Source: Clostridia bacterium (GTDB lineage: Bacteria > Bacillota > Clostridia > Oscillospirales > CAG-272). From it: 44,259 nucleotides of DNA. The number at the start of each line of letters is the position of its first letter. Position 1 is the stretch's first letter. A model generated the notes under the pieces. The model made no database searches, was not told the DNA's origin, and saw only the letters and a program-made list of their open reading frames with translations. Shown here piece by piece: positions 24,732 to 33,179 of this stretch. The position numbers and the translations under genes are program-made. The DNA lies in assembly GCA_017397175.1 (NCBI GenBank), contig JAFQKA010000027.1, forward strand, positions 1-44,259, given 5' to 3'.

Positions 24732-24761
24732 AAAAACGACGGTAAAACCGTCGTTTTTGTT
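24732..24761 (+). terminator. Terminator of the rimO-pgsA-csaB operon
   Basis: ACGACGG/CCGTCGT stem (24736-24742 and 24748-24754) with loop TAAAA and a T-run. Confidence 0.9.
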
Positions 24762-24781
24762 GTTTAAAAAAGAAAACTCGG

Positions 24782-24810
24782 TTGACATATTTGCCAAATT
24801 GTGCTAAACT
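24782..24810 (+). promoter_or_regulatory. Promoter of the SGNH-YitT-GDPD-GNAT operon
   Basis: TTGACA, 17-bp spacer, TAAACT, with TTGTGC before the -10. Leader about 63 bases. Confidence 0.78.
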
Positions 24811-24879
24811 TAATGGAGCAGACGAGACCTTTTGCCGTCTCGGAAATTTCGTATAACTGCGCTTGCAAAGGAGAAAAAT

Positions 24880-25971
24880 ATGATAAACGTAAGATCCTAT
24901 ACATCAGAAGATCTTGAGATATCAAACGAAAATATATTAAATTGCGAGGGCTTGAAATTTTATAACTTCAAGTCAGAGCCTTTCCGTATCTACGGACTCT
25001 ATGACGCCCAAAACCCCGAGAGAGACCGCCATTGCCGTATGCCCGCGGAGGTTGCGGAAAAGGTCAGCGAGGGCGTGAAGAACCTCAATTATAATATGGC
25101 GGGAGGGCGCGTGCGTTTCACCACCACCTCGAATTATCTGGCATTGAAGTTGACCCGAAGCGAAACCGAGGTGAGCCCCAAATTTTCTTTCCTTGCCCGT
25201 GGTGGCGTTGACGTTTACATTCGTCGCGGCAAGGTGTCCGAGCCTATTTTTTCGGGCATTTTCATGCCTACCGATACAAGTCTGGACATCGAGTCTCTCA
25301 TAAAGCTTCCCGAGGGCGAGAAGCAGATAACCCTGGTTCTGTCAAATTACAGCGGTCTGAACGACCTTTTCATCGGTCTTGACGAAAATTCTACCCTCAC
25401 CGCTCACCCCGATTACACCGTTGAGAAGCCCGTGCTCTTTTACGGCTCGTCTATTACCCAGGGCGGCTGCCCTACAAGACCGGGCATGTCCTACGAGAAC
25501 ATCATCTCCCGCCGCTATGACGTAAATTATATAAATCTCGGCTTCTCCGGCAATGCAAAGGCCGAGGACGCGATCATCGACTATCTGGCGGGGCTGGATT
25601 TCAGCGTATTCGTCTGTGACTACGATCACAACGCCCCTAACGTTGAGCACTTGAAAAACACTCACGAGAAGCTGTATCTGAAAATACGTGAAAAACATCC
25701 CGACGTGCCTGTGATCTTTGTGACCAAGCCCGACTTCTGGCTCAAGTGGGGTGAGTGCGAGCGTCGCCGCGACATAATATACAACACCTACATAAACGCA
25801 AAAAACAGAGGCGAAAACGTAATTTTCATCGACGGATATTCCCTTTTTGCAGGACAGAACCGCGAGGACTGCACCGTTGACGGCTGTCATCCCAACGATC
25901 TCGGAATGTTCCGCATGGCCGAGGTCATCGGCAAGGCGGTAGAGTTTGCACTGAGGGAAATCAACGTTTGA
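24880..25971 (+). CDS. SGNH/GDSL-type hydrolase with N-terminal accessory domain
   Basis: A 363-residue esterase-like protein. Residues about 1-175 form a beta-rich accessory domain of the kind found before SGNH_3 hydrolases. The C-terminal hydrolase has block I FYGSSITQGG (nucleophile Ser), block II LGFSGNA (Gly), block III CDYDHNAPN (Asn) and block V DGCHPND (Asp and His). A complete catalytic set is therefore visible. No signal peptide, so deacylation of an imported or cytoplasmic carbohydrate/metabolite is likely; relatives are carbohydrate acetyl-esterases. ATG at 24880 follows AAAGGAG. First gene of a four-gene operon with 13-bp spacing to yitT. Confidence 0.88.
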   Translation: MINVRSYTSEDLEISNENILNCEGLKFYNFKSEPFRIYGLYDAQNPERDRHCRMPAEVAEKVSEGVKNLNYNMAGGRVRFTTTSNYLALKLTRSETEVSPKFSFLARGGVDVYIRRGKVSEPIFSGIFMPTDTSLDIESLIKLPEGEKQITLVLSNYSGLNDLFIGLDENSTLTAHPDYTVEKPVLFYGSSITQGGCPTRPGMSYENIISRRYDVNYINLGFSGNAKAEDAIIDYLAGLDFSVFVCDYDHNAPNVEHLKNTHEKLYLKIREKHPDVPVIFVTKPDFWLKWGECERRRDIIYNTYINAKNRGENVIFIDGYSLFAGQNREDCTVDGCHPNDLGMFRMAEVIGKAVEFALREINV

Positions 25972-25984
25972 TTTCGGAGGAATA

Positions 25985-26836
25985 ATGAGAAACAAATTCA
26001 AAGATTACGCATGGATGACCGTCGGCGCCCTGCTGATGGGCCTTGGAGTATACTTTTTTGAGTTTCCAAATCACTTTTCAACAGGCGGCGTCACGGGAAT
26101 TTCAATTCTTTTGGCAGAGGTCTTCCCCGCCGTCAGCCCCGGACTTTTCATGCTTGTGATAAACGTCCTTTTGCTCATAATCGGCTTTATCATAATCGGG
26201 CGCGATTTCGGATTCAAAACGGTCTATTGCAGTCTGCTGATATCGGGCGTTTCCTATGTTCTTGAATTTATCTATCCCCTAACGGGTCCGCTGACCGATG
26301 ACACCCTGCTTGAGCTTGTGTTTGCGGTATTCCTGCCCGGTGTGGGCGCCGCTATCATGTTCAACGTCAGCGCAAGCTCGGGCGGCACCGATATCGTGGC
26401 AATGATAATTAAAAAATACACGAAGCTGAACATCTCAAAAGCCCTTTTCATGGCAGATATCGTGGTAGTATGCCTGTCGGCGTTCGTTTTCAACGTCCAG
26501 GTCTGGTTCTACTGCGTCGTGGGCTTTTTGTGCCGCGTGCTGGTGGTCGATAACGTCATCGAGAGCATGAACACCTCAAAATATTTCACGATAATCACCA
26601 CACGCGCCAAGGAGATCGCCGATTATATAACCGTAGACCTTGACCAGGGTGCCACAATGTCAAACGCATACACGGGCGTATATACGGGTGAACAGAAAAC
26701 GGTCATTCTCACCGTCGTTCGCCGCAGGAACGCGGTCTTACTGCGCCACCGGATCAAGGAGATAGATCCCGACGCATTCGTGATCATAAACAACAGCATG
26801 GATATTATCGGAAACGGATTCCGGGAAATAGTTTAA
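25985..26836 (+). CDS. YitT family membrane protein
   Basis: 283 residues. About five to six membrane segments (roughly 9-175), with the family's GVYFFEFPNHFSTGGVTGIS opening and SSGGTDIVAMIIKKYT loop. The soluble C-terminal DUF2179 domain (about 200-283) contains KEIADYITVDLDQGAT. The function is not known for the family; a transport role is often guessed. GGAGGAA ribosome binding site fixes the start. Second gene of the SGNH operon. Confidence 0.93.
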   Translation: MRNKFKDYAWMTVGALLMGLGVYFFEFPNHFSTGGVTGISILLAEVFPAVSPGLFMLVINVLLLIIGFIIIGRDFGFKTVYCSLLISGVSYVLEFIYPLTGPLTDDTLLELVFAVFLPGVGAAIMFNVSASSGGTDIVAMIIKKYTKLNISKALFMADIVVVCLSAFVFNVQVWFYCVVGFLCRVLVVDNVIESMNTSKYFTIITTRAKEIADYITVDLDQGATMSNAYTGVYTGEQKTVILTVVRRRNAVLLRHRIKEIDPDAFVIINNSMDIIGNGFREIV

Positions 26837-26847
26837 GGGAGAAAAAA

Positions 26848-27582
26848 ATGAACACTATTCAAATCGCAAAAAAGAACGTGAAAATGATCGCCCACAGAGG
26901 CCTCAGCGGAATCGAAGCGGAAAACTCAAACGCCGCTTTTGTGGCGGCAGGCAACCGCTCGTATTTCGGTATTGAGACCGACGTACACGTTACCCGCGAC
27001 GGCAAATTTATCATTCACCACGATGACAGCATCAAGCGCATGACGGGTATTGACAAGATCCTCGAGGAGACTGACGCGGTAGAGCTTTCTCTCGTTCGTC
27101 TGTACGACCGCAACCACGAAAATCGCGAGACTGAGGAGACCCGCTCCGACCTTTCCCTGCCAACGCTTGGCGAGTACATCAGCATCTGCAAAAAATACGG
27201 CAAGACAGCCGTTCTTGAGCTGAAGCGCAGAATGACGACCGAAAGTATTGCAGGTATCGTTGAGGAGATCCGCCGTCTTGGCTATCTTGACCATACCATC
27301 TTCATCTCCTTCAGCCTCATGAATATGCAGGACGTGCGCCGTATGCTGCCCGATCAGAAGATTCAGTACCTTGTAAGCGCATGGGATAACGACCTGCTTG
27401 AGGTCCTCAAAAAAGACAGACTGGATCTGGATATTGCAGGCAGTCAGGTGACCCCCGAGCTTGTAAAGCTCCTGCACGACAACGGCATCGAGATAAACTG
27501 CTGGACGATTGACAGCCCCGAAAGTGCCGCAAAATTGGTTGAAATGGGCGTTGACTACATAACGTCGAATATTCTTGAATGA
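26848..27582 (+). CDS. Glycerophosphodiester phosphodiesterase
   Basis: A 244-residue TIM-barrel GDPD that releases sn-glycerol 3-phosphate and an alcohol from glycerophosphodiesters. Catalytic motifs are AHRGLSGIEAENS (general acid/base His and metal Glu), GIETDVHVTRDGKFIIHHDDSI (metal Glu/Asp and second His), and AVLELKR. C-terminal INCWTIDSPESAAKLVEMGVDYITSN is typical. No signal peptide, so cytoplasmic phospholipid turnover. It sits 11 bases after yitT, and its stop overlaps the GNAT start by four bases. Confidence 0.94.
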   Translation: MNTIQIAKKNVKMIAHRGLSGIEAENSNAAFVAAGNRSYFGIETDVHVTRDGKFIIHHDDSIKRMTGIDKILEETDAVELSLVRLYDRNHENRETEETRSDLSLPTLGEYISICKKYGKTAVLELKRRMTTESIAGIVEEIRRLGYLDHTIFISFSLMNMQDVRRMLPDQKIQYLVSAWDNDLLEVLKKDRLDLDIAGSQVTPELVKLLHDNGIEINCWTIDSPESAAKLVEMGVDYITSNILE

Positions 27583-28109
27583 GTGAGATAAAAATAAGAC
27601 CCGCCGCAGAGGGAGAAGAAAAAAAGATCGGTGAGATCTACGAGGGCGCAAAAAGATTTCAGCGTCAGACGGGAAATATGCACCAATGGACGGGCGCATA
27701 CCCCGGCGAGGAAAGCGCGCGTGAGGATATTGCAAACGGCAAGCTTTACGTCATCGAGCAGGACGGCGAGATCCACGGCGTGTTCTTCTTTGATTGCGGC
27801 ATTGAGCCGACATATCTGAAGATATACGACGGACAGTGGCCCTGTGATCTGCCCTACGGCTTTATTCACCGAATAGCAGGCGACGGCGCGGTTCACGGAA
27901 TAGTCCGCCTTGCCACAGAGTGGGCACTCGAACGATGCGACAGAGTGCGGATCGACACCCACAGGGATAACTCGGTAATGCAAAAGGCTCTCGTCTCGGC
28001 AGGATATAAATATTGCGGAATAATCCACCTTTCATCGGGCGACGAGAGACTTGCTTTTCAAATCGATGCCCATGAAAAGGATGTTGGGACCCTGACCAAA
28101 ACACTTTAA
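27579..28109 (+). CDS. GNAT family N-acetyltransferase
   Basis: A 176-residue acetyltransferase of the GNAT fold. It opens with IKIRPAAEGEEKKIGEIY. A weak acetyl-CoA pyrophosphate-loop region lies near residues 90-115 (GDGAVHGIVRLATEWALERC). The motif B-like end RIDTHRDNSVMQKALVSAGYKYCGII resembles the YjgM/RimI-like small-molecule group. Substrate unknown. The ATGA overlap with the GDPD gene indicates translational coupling. Last gene of its operon. Confidence 0.87.
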   Translation: MSEIKIRPAAEGEEKKIGEIYEGAKRFQRQTGNMHQWTGAYPGEESAREDIANGKLYVIEQDGEIHGVFFFDCGIEPTYLKIYDGQWPCDLPYGFIHRIAGDGAVHGIVRLATEWALERCDRVRIDTHRDNSVMQKALVSAGYKYCGIIHLSSGDERLAFQIDAHEKDVGTLTKTL

Positions 28110-28133
28110 AAAGTTGCCAACAAAAAAAGAACA

Positions 28134-28168
28134 GAAAAAACGTACCCGTGTAGGGTACGTTTTTTCAT
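28134..28168. terminator. Bidirectional terminator between GNAT and mrp
   Basis: Perfect stem AAAAACGTACCC/GGGTACGTTTTT with loop GTGTA, A-run before and T-run after. Serves both converging operons. Confidence 0.92.
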
Positions 28169-28171
28169 TTT

Positions 28172-28996
28172 TTATTTAAAAGCAGCTTCAAGCAGGTCTG
28201 CCGCGGGGTCGAGATAATCGTTCTCCATCAGCTCGATCATGCCGCGGTCGCAAAGTGCCGCCAATTTCGGATCCATGGGGATCCTGCCAAGGAGAGGATA
28301 TCCGAACTTCTGACAGATCTCCTCAATGTGGCTGTCGCCAAAGACCTTTATCTCTTTGCCGCAGTCGGGGCACTTGACGTAGCTCATGTTTTCAACAACT
28401 CCGAGCACGGGAATGTTCATCATGCTTGCCATATTTGCCGCCTTCTGGACGATCATGGAAACCAGCTCCTGGGGGCTGCTTACGATGATGATTCCGTCCA
28501 GGGGAATAGACTGAAACACGGTAAGAGGAACGTCGCCGGTGCCGGGAGGGCAGTCAACGAACATAATATCAACGTCGTTCCAAATGGTGTCCTTCCAGAA
28601 CTGCTTTACTGTGCCCGCAATAACGGGTCCGCGCCAGACGACCGGCTCTGTTTCGTTGTCCATCAGCAGATTTACCGACATTACGTCGATACCCGTGGTG
28701 GAGGACGGAGGGATAAGTCCTACGTCGTTGCCCGTAACTCTTTCCTTTATACCAAAGGCCTTGGGGATAGAGGGACCTGTGATGTCCGCGTCAAGGATAG
28801 CACACTTGAAATCGCGTCTCTGCATATTGACCGCCATCATAGATGTGACCAGAGACTTGCCGACACCTCCCTTTCCGCTGACAACGCCGATAACGTGCTT
28901 TACGGAGCTTAATTCGTTCAATGCCTCGATGAGGCTGTCAGGCTGCTTTGAAGCGCATGCGCTGGAGCAGCTTGAACAATCGTGAGTACAACCCAT
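28172..28996 (-). CDS. Mrp/NBP35-type P-loop iron-sulfur carrier
   Basis: A 274-residue ATP-binding Fe-S cluster carrier (Mrp/ApbC/Nbp35 family), cytoplasmic. The N-terminus has a cysteine cluster (Cys3, 7, 10, 14) like Nbp35. Then come the deviant Walker A SGKGGVGKS (40-48), ILDADITGPSIPK, FVDCPPGTGDV, and the C-terminal YVKCPDCGKE with the bridging CxxC. The long N-terminal Cys motif is a feature of many archaeal and clostridial Mrp proteins. It hands clusters to apo-enzymes; radical-SAM and ferredoxin proteins in this window are plausible clients (inference). Last gene of a five-gene minus-strand operon. Confidence 0.95.
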   Translation of the reverse strand: MGCTHDCSSCSSACASKQPDSLIEALNELSSVKHVIGVVSGKGGVGKSLVTSMMAVNMQRRDFKCAILDADITGPSIPKAFGIKERVTGNDVGLIPPSSTTGIDVMSVNLLMDNETEPVVWRGPVIAGTVKQFWKDTIWNDVDIMFVDCPPGTGDVPLTVFQSIPLDGIIIVSSPQELVSMIVQKAANMASMMNIPVLGVVENMSYVKCPDCGKEIKVFGDSHIEEICQKFGYPLLGRIPMDPKLAALCDRGMIELMENDYLDPAADLLEAAFK

Positions 28997-29031
28997 TTTA
29001 TGTTACCTACCTTTTTATATTATAAACTGTT

Positions 29032-29748
29032 TCAAAGGGCAAAACCGCCGTCAATGGCGATCGTTTGTCCCGTAATAAACGCGGCTTTTTCCGAGGAAAG
29101 GAAGAAAGCAAGCTCTGCCACCTCCTGTGGTCGACCGATACGACAGAGAGGCGTCTCGTCTGCCAGAGCTTCGAGGGTCTCGGGTGTGAGAGACGAGTTC
29201 ATGTCGGTGTCAATTACCCCGGGTGCTATACAGTTGACGGTGATACCCGAAGGGCCAAGCTCCTTTGCAAGAGCCTTTGTAAGACCTATCAGTCCTGCTT
29301 TTGAAGTTGAATAAAGTGCCTCGCAGGAGGACCCACAAATGCCCCATACCGAGGAAACGTTGATTATTCTGCCGCAATGCTGTGCCACCATGAATTTTGC
29401 CGCCTCGCGGGCGCAGATCATGGCAGAGGTGAGATTTGCGGACAGGATCTCGTCGATCTGAGAATCGCTTTCATCGGTGAAAAGGGAAAAATGGCAAACG
29501 CCCGCGTTGTTTACGAGCACGTCAATGCCACCCATAATCTCCGCCGCCTTTTTTACGGCATCAGATGCCTGTTTTTTATCGGCCAGATCCGCGCATATGG
29601 GCGCGGCGCCTGTTTCTTCTGCCAGCTTCTGAGCCTCGGCACGACTGTTCTTATAAACGAAACAGACCGCCGCGCCCTCGTGAGCAAATTTTCTCACACA
29701 CGCGGCACCGATGCCTCTCGAGCCGCCCGTTATAAGTATCTTTCTCAT
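29032..29748 (-). CDS. Short-chain dehydrogenase/reductase, FabG-like
   Basis: A 238-residue NAD(P)H-dependent classical SDR. The cofactor motif is TGGSRGIGAA (8-17), followed by NNAG, the catalytic Ser in INVSSVWG, YSTSK (Tyr and Lys), and the C-terminal ITGQTIAIDGGFAL. This pattern is closest to 3-oxoacyl-ACP reductases, but no fatty-acid genes adjoin it, so a different keto or hydroxy substrate is possible. One base separates it from the upstream aminotransferase, so the two are tightly co-expressed and may act in one short pathway. Confidence 0.92.
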   Translation of the reverse strand: MRKILITGGSRGIGAACVRKFAHEGAAVCFVYKNSRAEAQKLAEETGAAPICADLADKKQASDAVKKAAEIMGGIDVLVNNAGVCHFSLFTDESDSQIDEILSANLTSAMICAREAAKFMVAQHCGRIINVSSVWGICGSSCEALYSTSKAGLIGLTKALAKELGPSGITVNCIAPGVIDTDMNSSLTPETLEALADETPLCRIGRPQEVAELAFFLSSEKAAFITGQTIAIDGGFAL

Positions 29749-29749
29749 A

Positions 29750-30913
29750 TTACAGTGTTTTTATGAACGCCTCAATGCGCTCAAGTGCCTGATCAATGTG
29801 CTTGATGGAATAAGCGTAGGAAATTCGGGCAAATCCCTCGCCGTCGTCACCGAACGCAGTACCCGGAACGATGGCACAGCGCTTTTCGTTCAAAAGCCGC
29901 TGACAAAATTCCTCGCTGGAAAGACCAAACTTTCCGATGTTGGGGTAAGCGTAGAACGCGCCCTCCGGCTCAAAGCACTCAATGCCCATATCCGCGAAAT
30001 TCTTCAGCAGATAACGGCGTCGGCGGTCGTATTCCTCCTTCATGCGCTCAATATCCTCGTCCCCGTTCTTTACTGCCTCGATTGCCGCAAATTGGCTCGT
30101 TGTTGGCGCGCACATAATGCAGTATTGGTGGATCTTCAGAATTTGCGCGAAGATCTCGCACGGTGCGGCGATATAACCCATTCTCCAGCCGGTCATGGCG
30201 TAAGCCTTTGAGAAGCCGGATGCGATGATCGTGCGTTCCCTCATATCGGGCAGTGTTGCGATCGACACGTGACGGCGACCAAAGGTCAGCTCGGCATAGA
30301 TCTCGTCGGAAAGGATCACTATGTTTGTGTCGCGGACAAGTGCCGCGATATCCTCAAGCTCCTCTTTGGTCATTATTGCACCGGTGGGGTTGTTGGGGTA
30401 TGCCAAAACTATCATCTTCGTCTTTTGCGTGATAGCCTTTTTGAGCATTTCGGGATTGACCTTGAATTTGTCCTCGTAGCGGGTCTCAAGGATCACGGGA
30501 ATGCCGCCTGCCAAACGCACGATAGGCTCATAGCATACAAAACATGGGGTGGGGATTATCACCTCGTCCCCGGGAGTTACGCAGGCGCGGATGGCAAGGT
30601 CGATAGCCTCCGATCCTCCGACGGTCACAAGAACCTCGTCTCCACTGTATTTCAGATCAAAACGGCGGTCGAGATATTTTGCGATCTCCTCACGGAGCTG
30701 CGGAATGCCCGCGTTTGACGTGTAATAAGTCTTGCCTGCCTGGAGGCTTTCGATCGCCGCCTCGCGAATATGCCAGGGCGTGACGAAATCAGGCTGACCG
30801 ACGGTCAGTCCGACCACGTCATGCATTGAATCAAGCAGGTCAAAAAATTTTCTTATTCCCGATGGCTTGAGACCCGTTGCCACGGGAGATAAGACCTTTT
30901 CGTAGTCGATCAT
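29750..30913 (-). CDS. Pyridoxal-phosphate aminotransferase, class I/II
   Basis: A 387-residue fold-type I aminotransferase. It has GLTVGQPDFVTP, the PLP-ring region YPNNPTGA, the Asp-Tyr pair in LSDEIYAELTF, the Schiff-base Lys in SGFSKAYAMTGWRMGY, and the substrate carboxylate Arg in FARISYA. This resembles the PatA/AspC Ib group acting on aspartate, aromatic or N-acetyl-LL-diaminopimelate-type donors; specificity cannot be assigned. ATG at 30913 overlaps the lrp stop by four bases (ATGA), preferred over a TTG two codons earlier. The adjacent Lrp regulator makes amino-acid responsive control likely. Confidence 0.94.
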   Translation of the reverse strand: MIDYEKVLSPVATGLKPSGIRKFFDLLDSMHDVVGLTVGQPDFVTPWHIREAAIESLQAGKTYYTSNAGIPQLREEIAKYLDRRFDLKYSGDEVLVTVGGSEAIDLAIRACVTPGDEVIIPTPCFVCYEPIVRLAGGIPVILETRYEDKFKVNPEMLKKAITQKTKMIVLAYPNNPTGAIMTKEELEDIAALVRDTNIVILSDEIYAELTFGRRHVSIATLPDMRERTIIASGFSKAYAMTGWRMGYIAAPCEIFAQILKIHQYCIMCAPTTSQFAAIEAVKNGDEDIERMKEEYDRRRRYLLKNFADMGIECFEPEGAFYAYPNIGKFGLSSEEFCQRLLNEKRCAIVPGTAFGDDGEGFARISYAYSIKHIDQALERIEAFIKTL

Positions 30914-31386
30914 AAGCAATTTCCTCGTTCGTCCTTTACGGCAGGACCGTAGGTTATGCCCTTGTCCTTGTACGTGCGGAGCACAAAATGAGTGGAGCAG
31001 GACTGAACGTCCTCCAAGATCGAGAGCTTGTGGGTCACAAAATAAGCAATATCGCGTATCGTTCTGCCCTCAATAATAACCGCAAGGTCGTAAACACCGC
31101 TCATGAGATAAAGAGAGCGCACCTCGGGGTAATTGGAAAGCTTTTCAGCCACCTTGTCAAATCCGAAATCGTGCTTGGGCGTGATCTTGACCTCAATGAT
31201 CGCATTTACGAACTCGCGGTCGGTCTTGTCCCAGTCGATAATTGTTTTGTATGCAAGAATGACGCCTTCGCGCTCGTATTTTGCGATAGCGGACTTTATG
31301 TCGTCTTCGGTCATGTCAAGCATGGCGGAAAGCTGTTTTGTGGTATAGGTTGCGTTCTCGTCAAGAAGTTGTAACAATTTATCCAT
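30910..31386 (-). CDS. Lrp/AsnC family transcriptional regulator
   Basis: 158 residues. N-terminal winged helix-turn-helix (about 1-50: NATYTTKQLSAMLDMTEDDIKSAIAKYE across the helix pair), then the RAM/AsnC ligand-binding domain (about 60-145) with VNAIIEVKITP and SLYLMSGVYDLAVIIEG. Members bind amino acids and regulate their metabolism. Translationally coupled to the aminotransferase, so it most likely senses that enzyme's substrate or product. Starts nine bases after the MutS-like gene. Confidence 0.92.
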   Translation of the reverse strand: MDKLLQLLDENATYTTKQLSAMLDMTEDDIKSAIAKYEREGVILAYKTIIDWDKTDREFVNAIIEVKITPKHDFGFDKVAEKLSNYPEVRSLYLMSGVYDLAVIIEGRTIRDIAYFVTHKLSILEDVQSCSTHFVLRTYKDKGITYGPAVKDERGNCL

Positions 31387-31394
31387 GTTTATTA

Positions 31395-33011
31395 TTATCC
31401 TTTCGATTTCAGATTTTTCATAATGCTGTCGTAGGTCAGACCGTACTTTTGGGCGATGTCCCGGGCATAGCTCTTTCCATCCGGCTTTGCGCGGACGATC
31501 TTAAAGGATCGCTTGCCCTCCTCGATTCCCGCAACGAGGGTGTCGATCTTCGAGCCGCCTTCGACTGCCACCTGCTCGTTTACCGAGTCGATGGCACCTG
31601 CAAGCTCGTGCAGATGAGTGGAGAAAAGACAGCGACAGCCCACACGGGCAAGACCGTGGAGCACCTCGGCGGCAATATAAGACGCCTCAAAGGAGCCTGT
31701 GGACGAGAGGGACTCGTCAAGCAACACTAAGCTACGGTCGGTTATCTTCTCAAAAATTGCGGTCAGACGCGCACATTCCTCACCGAGACGTCCCTTGTCG
31801 ATGGTATCGTCGGATCCTGTGGGGAAATGAGTGTAGATCGCATCGGCGGGGCTGATGGTCGCCTTTTCGGCAGGCACGAACATTCCCAGCCGCATCATGA
31901 CCTGCGCCAGACCCACCGCACAGGTTATAACAGATTTACCGCCGCGGTTTGGTCCGGTCAGCACGAAAATAGAGTAATTCCCGTCAAATTCCACGTCGTT
32001 TGGAACGATCTCGTCGTCGATCTTGAGGGCAACGCAGGGGTTGTAAAGCCCGTTTGCCACGAAAAGTCTTGAATGGATGGGGGCTATTTCGGGAGTGCAG
32101 AGAGGACAGCCCTTTCCCTTCAGTTCTGTCATCATAGCCGTTGCACGGCTGACGAATTCTATCTCAGGCATAAGATTGAGCAGGAAATCGGTGTTTTCAA
32201 GCACGTAGGACTGCACTATGCGCTTCCAGGAGCGCAGGGACGCACGGTAGACGTCGTTAATGGCAGAGTTGAACGCCAATGAAAGGGCGGTCTTTTGTGT
32301 GTCCGATTGCTTTTTGCCGAAGGGGACGATGTTTGCAATGCAGGTGTATCCGTCGTCCTTGAAGTTGAGACGGAGTATCTTTTCAAGCACGTCACCCGAA
32401 CGGAAGGGCTCGGGATTGATGGAAAGAACTCCCGCCTCGGTTGCCCGAAGCTGAGCATCAAGATTTACGCCGATAGTCACCGAACGGATCTCGCGCACCC
32501 GCGCAGTCAGTTCGGTGAGCTTTTTGTTCAGCTCCTTGTAATAATCGCTTTCGGAAAGCTCTGCGATCTTGTCCGCAAGAGTTTTGAATGCCTCGCTTTT
32601 CAGCTTGTCGCGGATCGGAAGCAGTCCGCGGGAGAGCACGTCGATACTTGAGATGTAAAGCTCGATCTCGGTCATGCACATGAGATAATCCTCGGTATTT
32701 CCGCTGTCCGATTCGAGGCGGCGAAGCTCGCCGATGTCCGAAAGGACGGGAATGAGCGAGTTGAGTGTCTTTGAAAGGGACGGGCACTCAAGCATATCCG
32801 AGAACATTTCACGACGATATTTCATAACAGCGGGATCGCCTGTGAGGTATTCGTTTATATCGCTGCTGCGAAGATCGAGGATCTCCGTCAGACCAAGCTG
32901 CTCCAACTCGTAAAGGGAAATGTCGGGCGCGTCGCTTCCCGCATAGTGGGCGGCGGCGGACTCGGGGGTGGGATAGAGCAGGCTGAAATTTGTCAGATCG
33001 TTCATTTTCAT
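31395..33011 (-). CDS. MutS-related ATPase (core/lid plus ATPase domain only)
   Basis: A 538-residue protein with the MutS domain III-like helical core and lever (about 20-310) and the MutS ABC-type ATPase domain (about 340-538). It lacks the mismatch-reading N-terminal domain and any C-terminal Smr domain. Walker A is TGPNRGGKSV, where MutS normally has GPNMGGKST. The signature region DDTIDKGRLGEECARL, Walker B SLVLLDE and STHLHEL are intact. This is a MutS-family branch of unknown function, not canonical mismatch repair. Start at 33011 or two codons later at 33005, after AAGGAAAGGTG. It leads a five-gene operon and has its own strong promoter. Confidence 0.88.
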   Translation of the reverse strand: MKMNDLTNFSLLYPTPESAAAHYAGSDAPDISLYELEQLGLTEILDLRSSDINEYLTGDPAVMKYRREMFSDMLECPSLSKTLNSLIPVLSDIGELRRLESDSGNTEDYLMCMTEIELYISSIDVLSRGLLPIRDKLKSEAFKTLADKIAELSESDYYKELNKKLTELTARVREIRSVTIGVNLDAQLRATEAGVLSINPEPFRSGDVLEKILRLNFKDDGYTCIANIVPFGKKQSDTQKTALSLAFNSAINDVYRASLRSWKRIVQSYVLENTDFLLNLMPEIEFVSRATAMMTELKGKGCPLCTPEIAPIHSRLFVANGLYNPCVALKIDDEIVPNDVEFDGNYSIFVLTGPNRGGKSVITCAVGLAQVMMRLGMFVPAEKATISPADAIYTHFPTGSDDTIDKGRLGEECARLTAIFEKITDRSLVLLDESLSSTGSFEASYIAAEVLHGLARVGCRCLFSTHLHELAGAIDSVNEQVAVEGGSKIDTLVAGIEEGKRSFKIVRAKPDGKSYARDIAQKYGLTYDSIMKNLKSKG

Positions 33012-33057
33012 CACCTTTCCTTGTGGATTTGGGGTGGAAACACTTATAGTTCTTATC

Positions 33058-33086
33058 ATTATATCACAAACCTATAAAATTTGCAA
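33058..33086 (-). promoter_or_regulatory. Promoter of the MutS-like/Lrp operon
   Basis: On the minus strand: TTGCAA, 17-bp spacer, TATAAT, with TTTGTGA before the -10. Confidence 0.82.
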
Positions 33087-33113
33087 TATTTTTTGAAAAA
33101 ATAGGACTTCGAC

Positions 33114-33142
33114 TTGATTTTGATCGGAATGACGGTTATAAT
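33114..33142 (+). promoter_or_regulatory. Promoter of the uronate-isomerase-like operon
   Basis: TTGATT, 17-bp spacer, TATAAT. It is divergent from, and only about 30 bases away from, the MutS-like operon promoter, so the two may share regulation. Confidence 0.75.
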
Positions 33143-33179
33143 TAGGGTAATAATTGTTTCCGTACAGGAGATCTTACAG

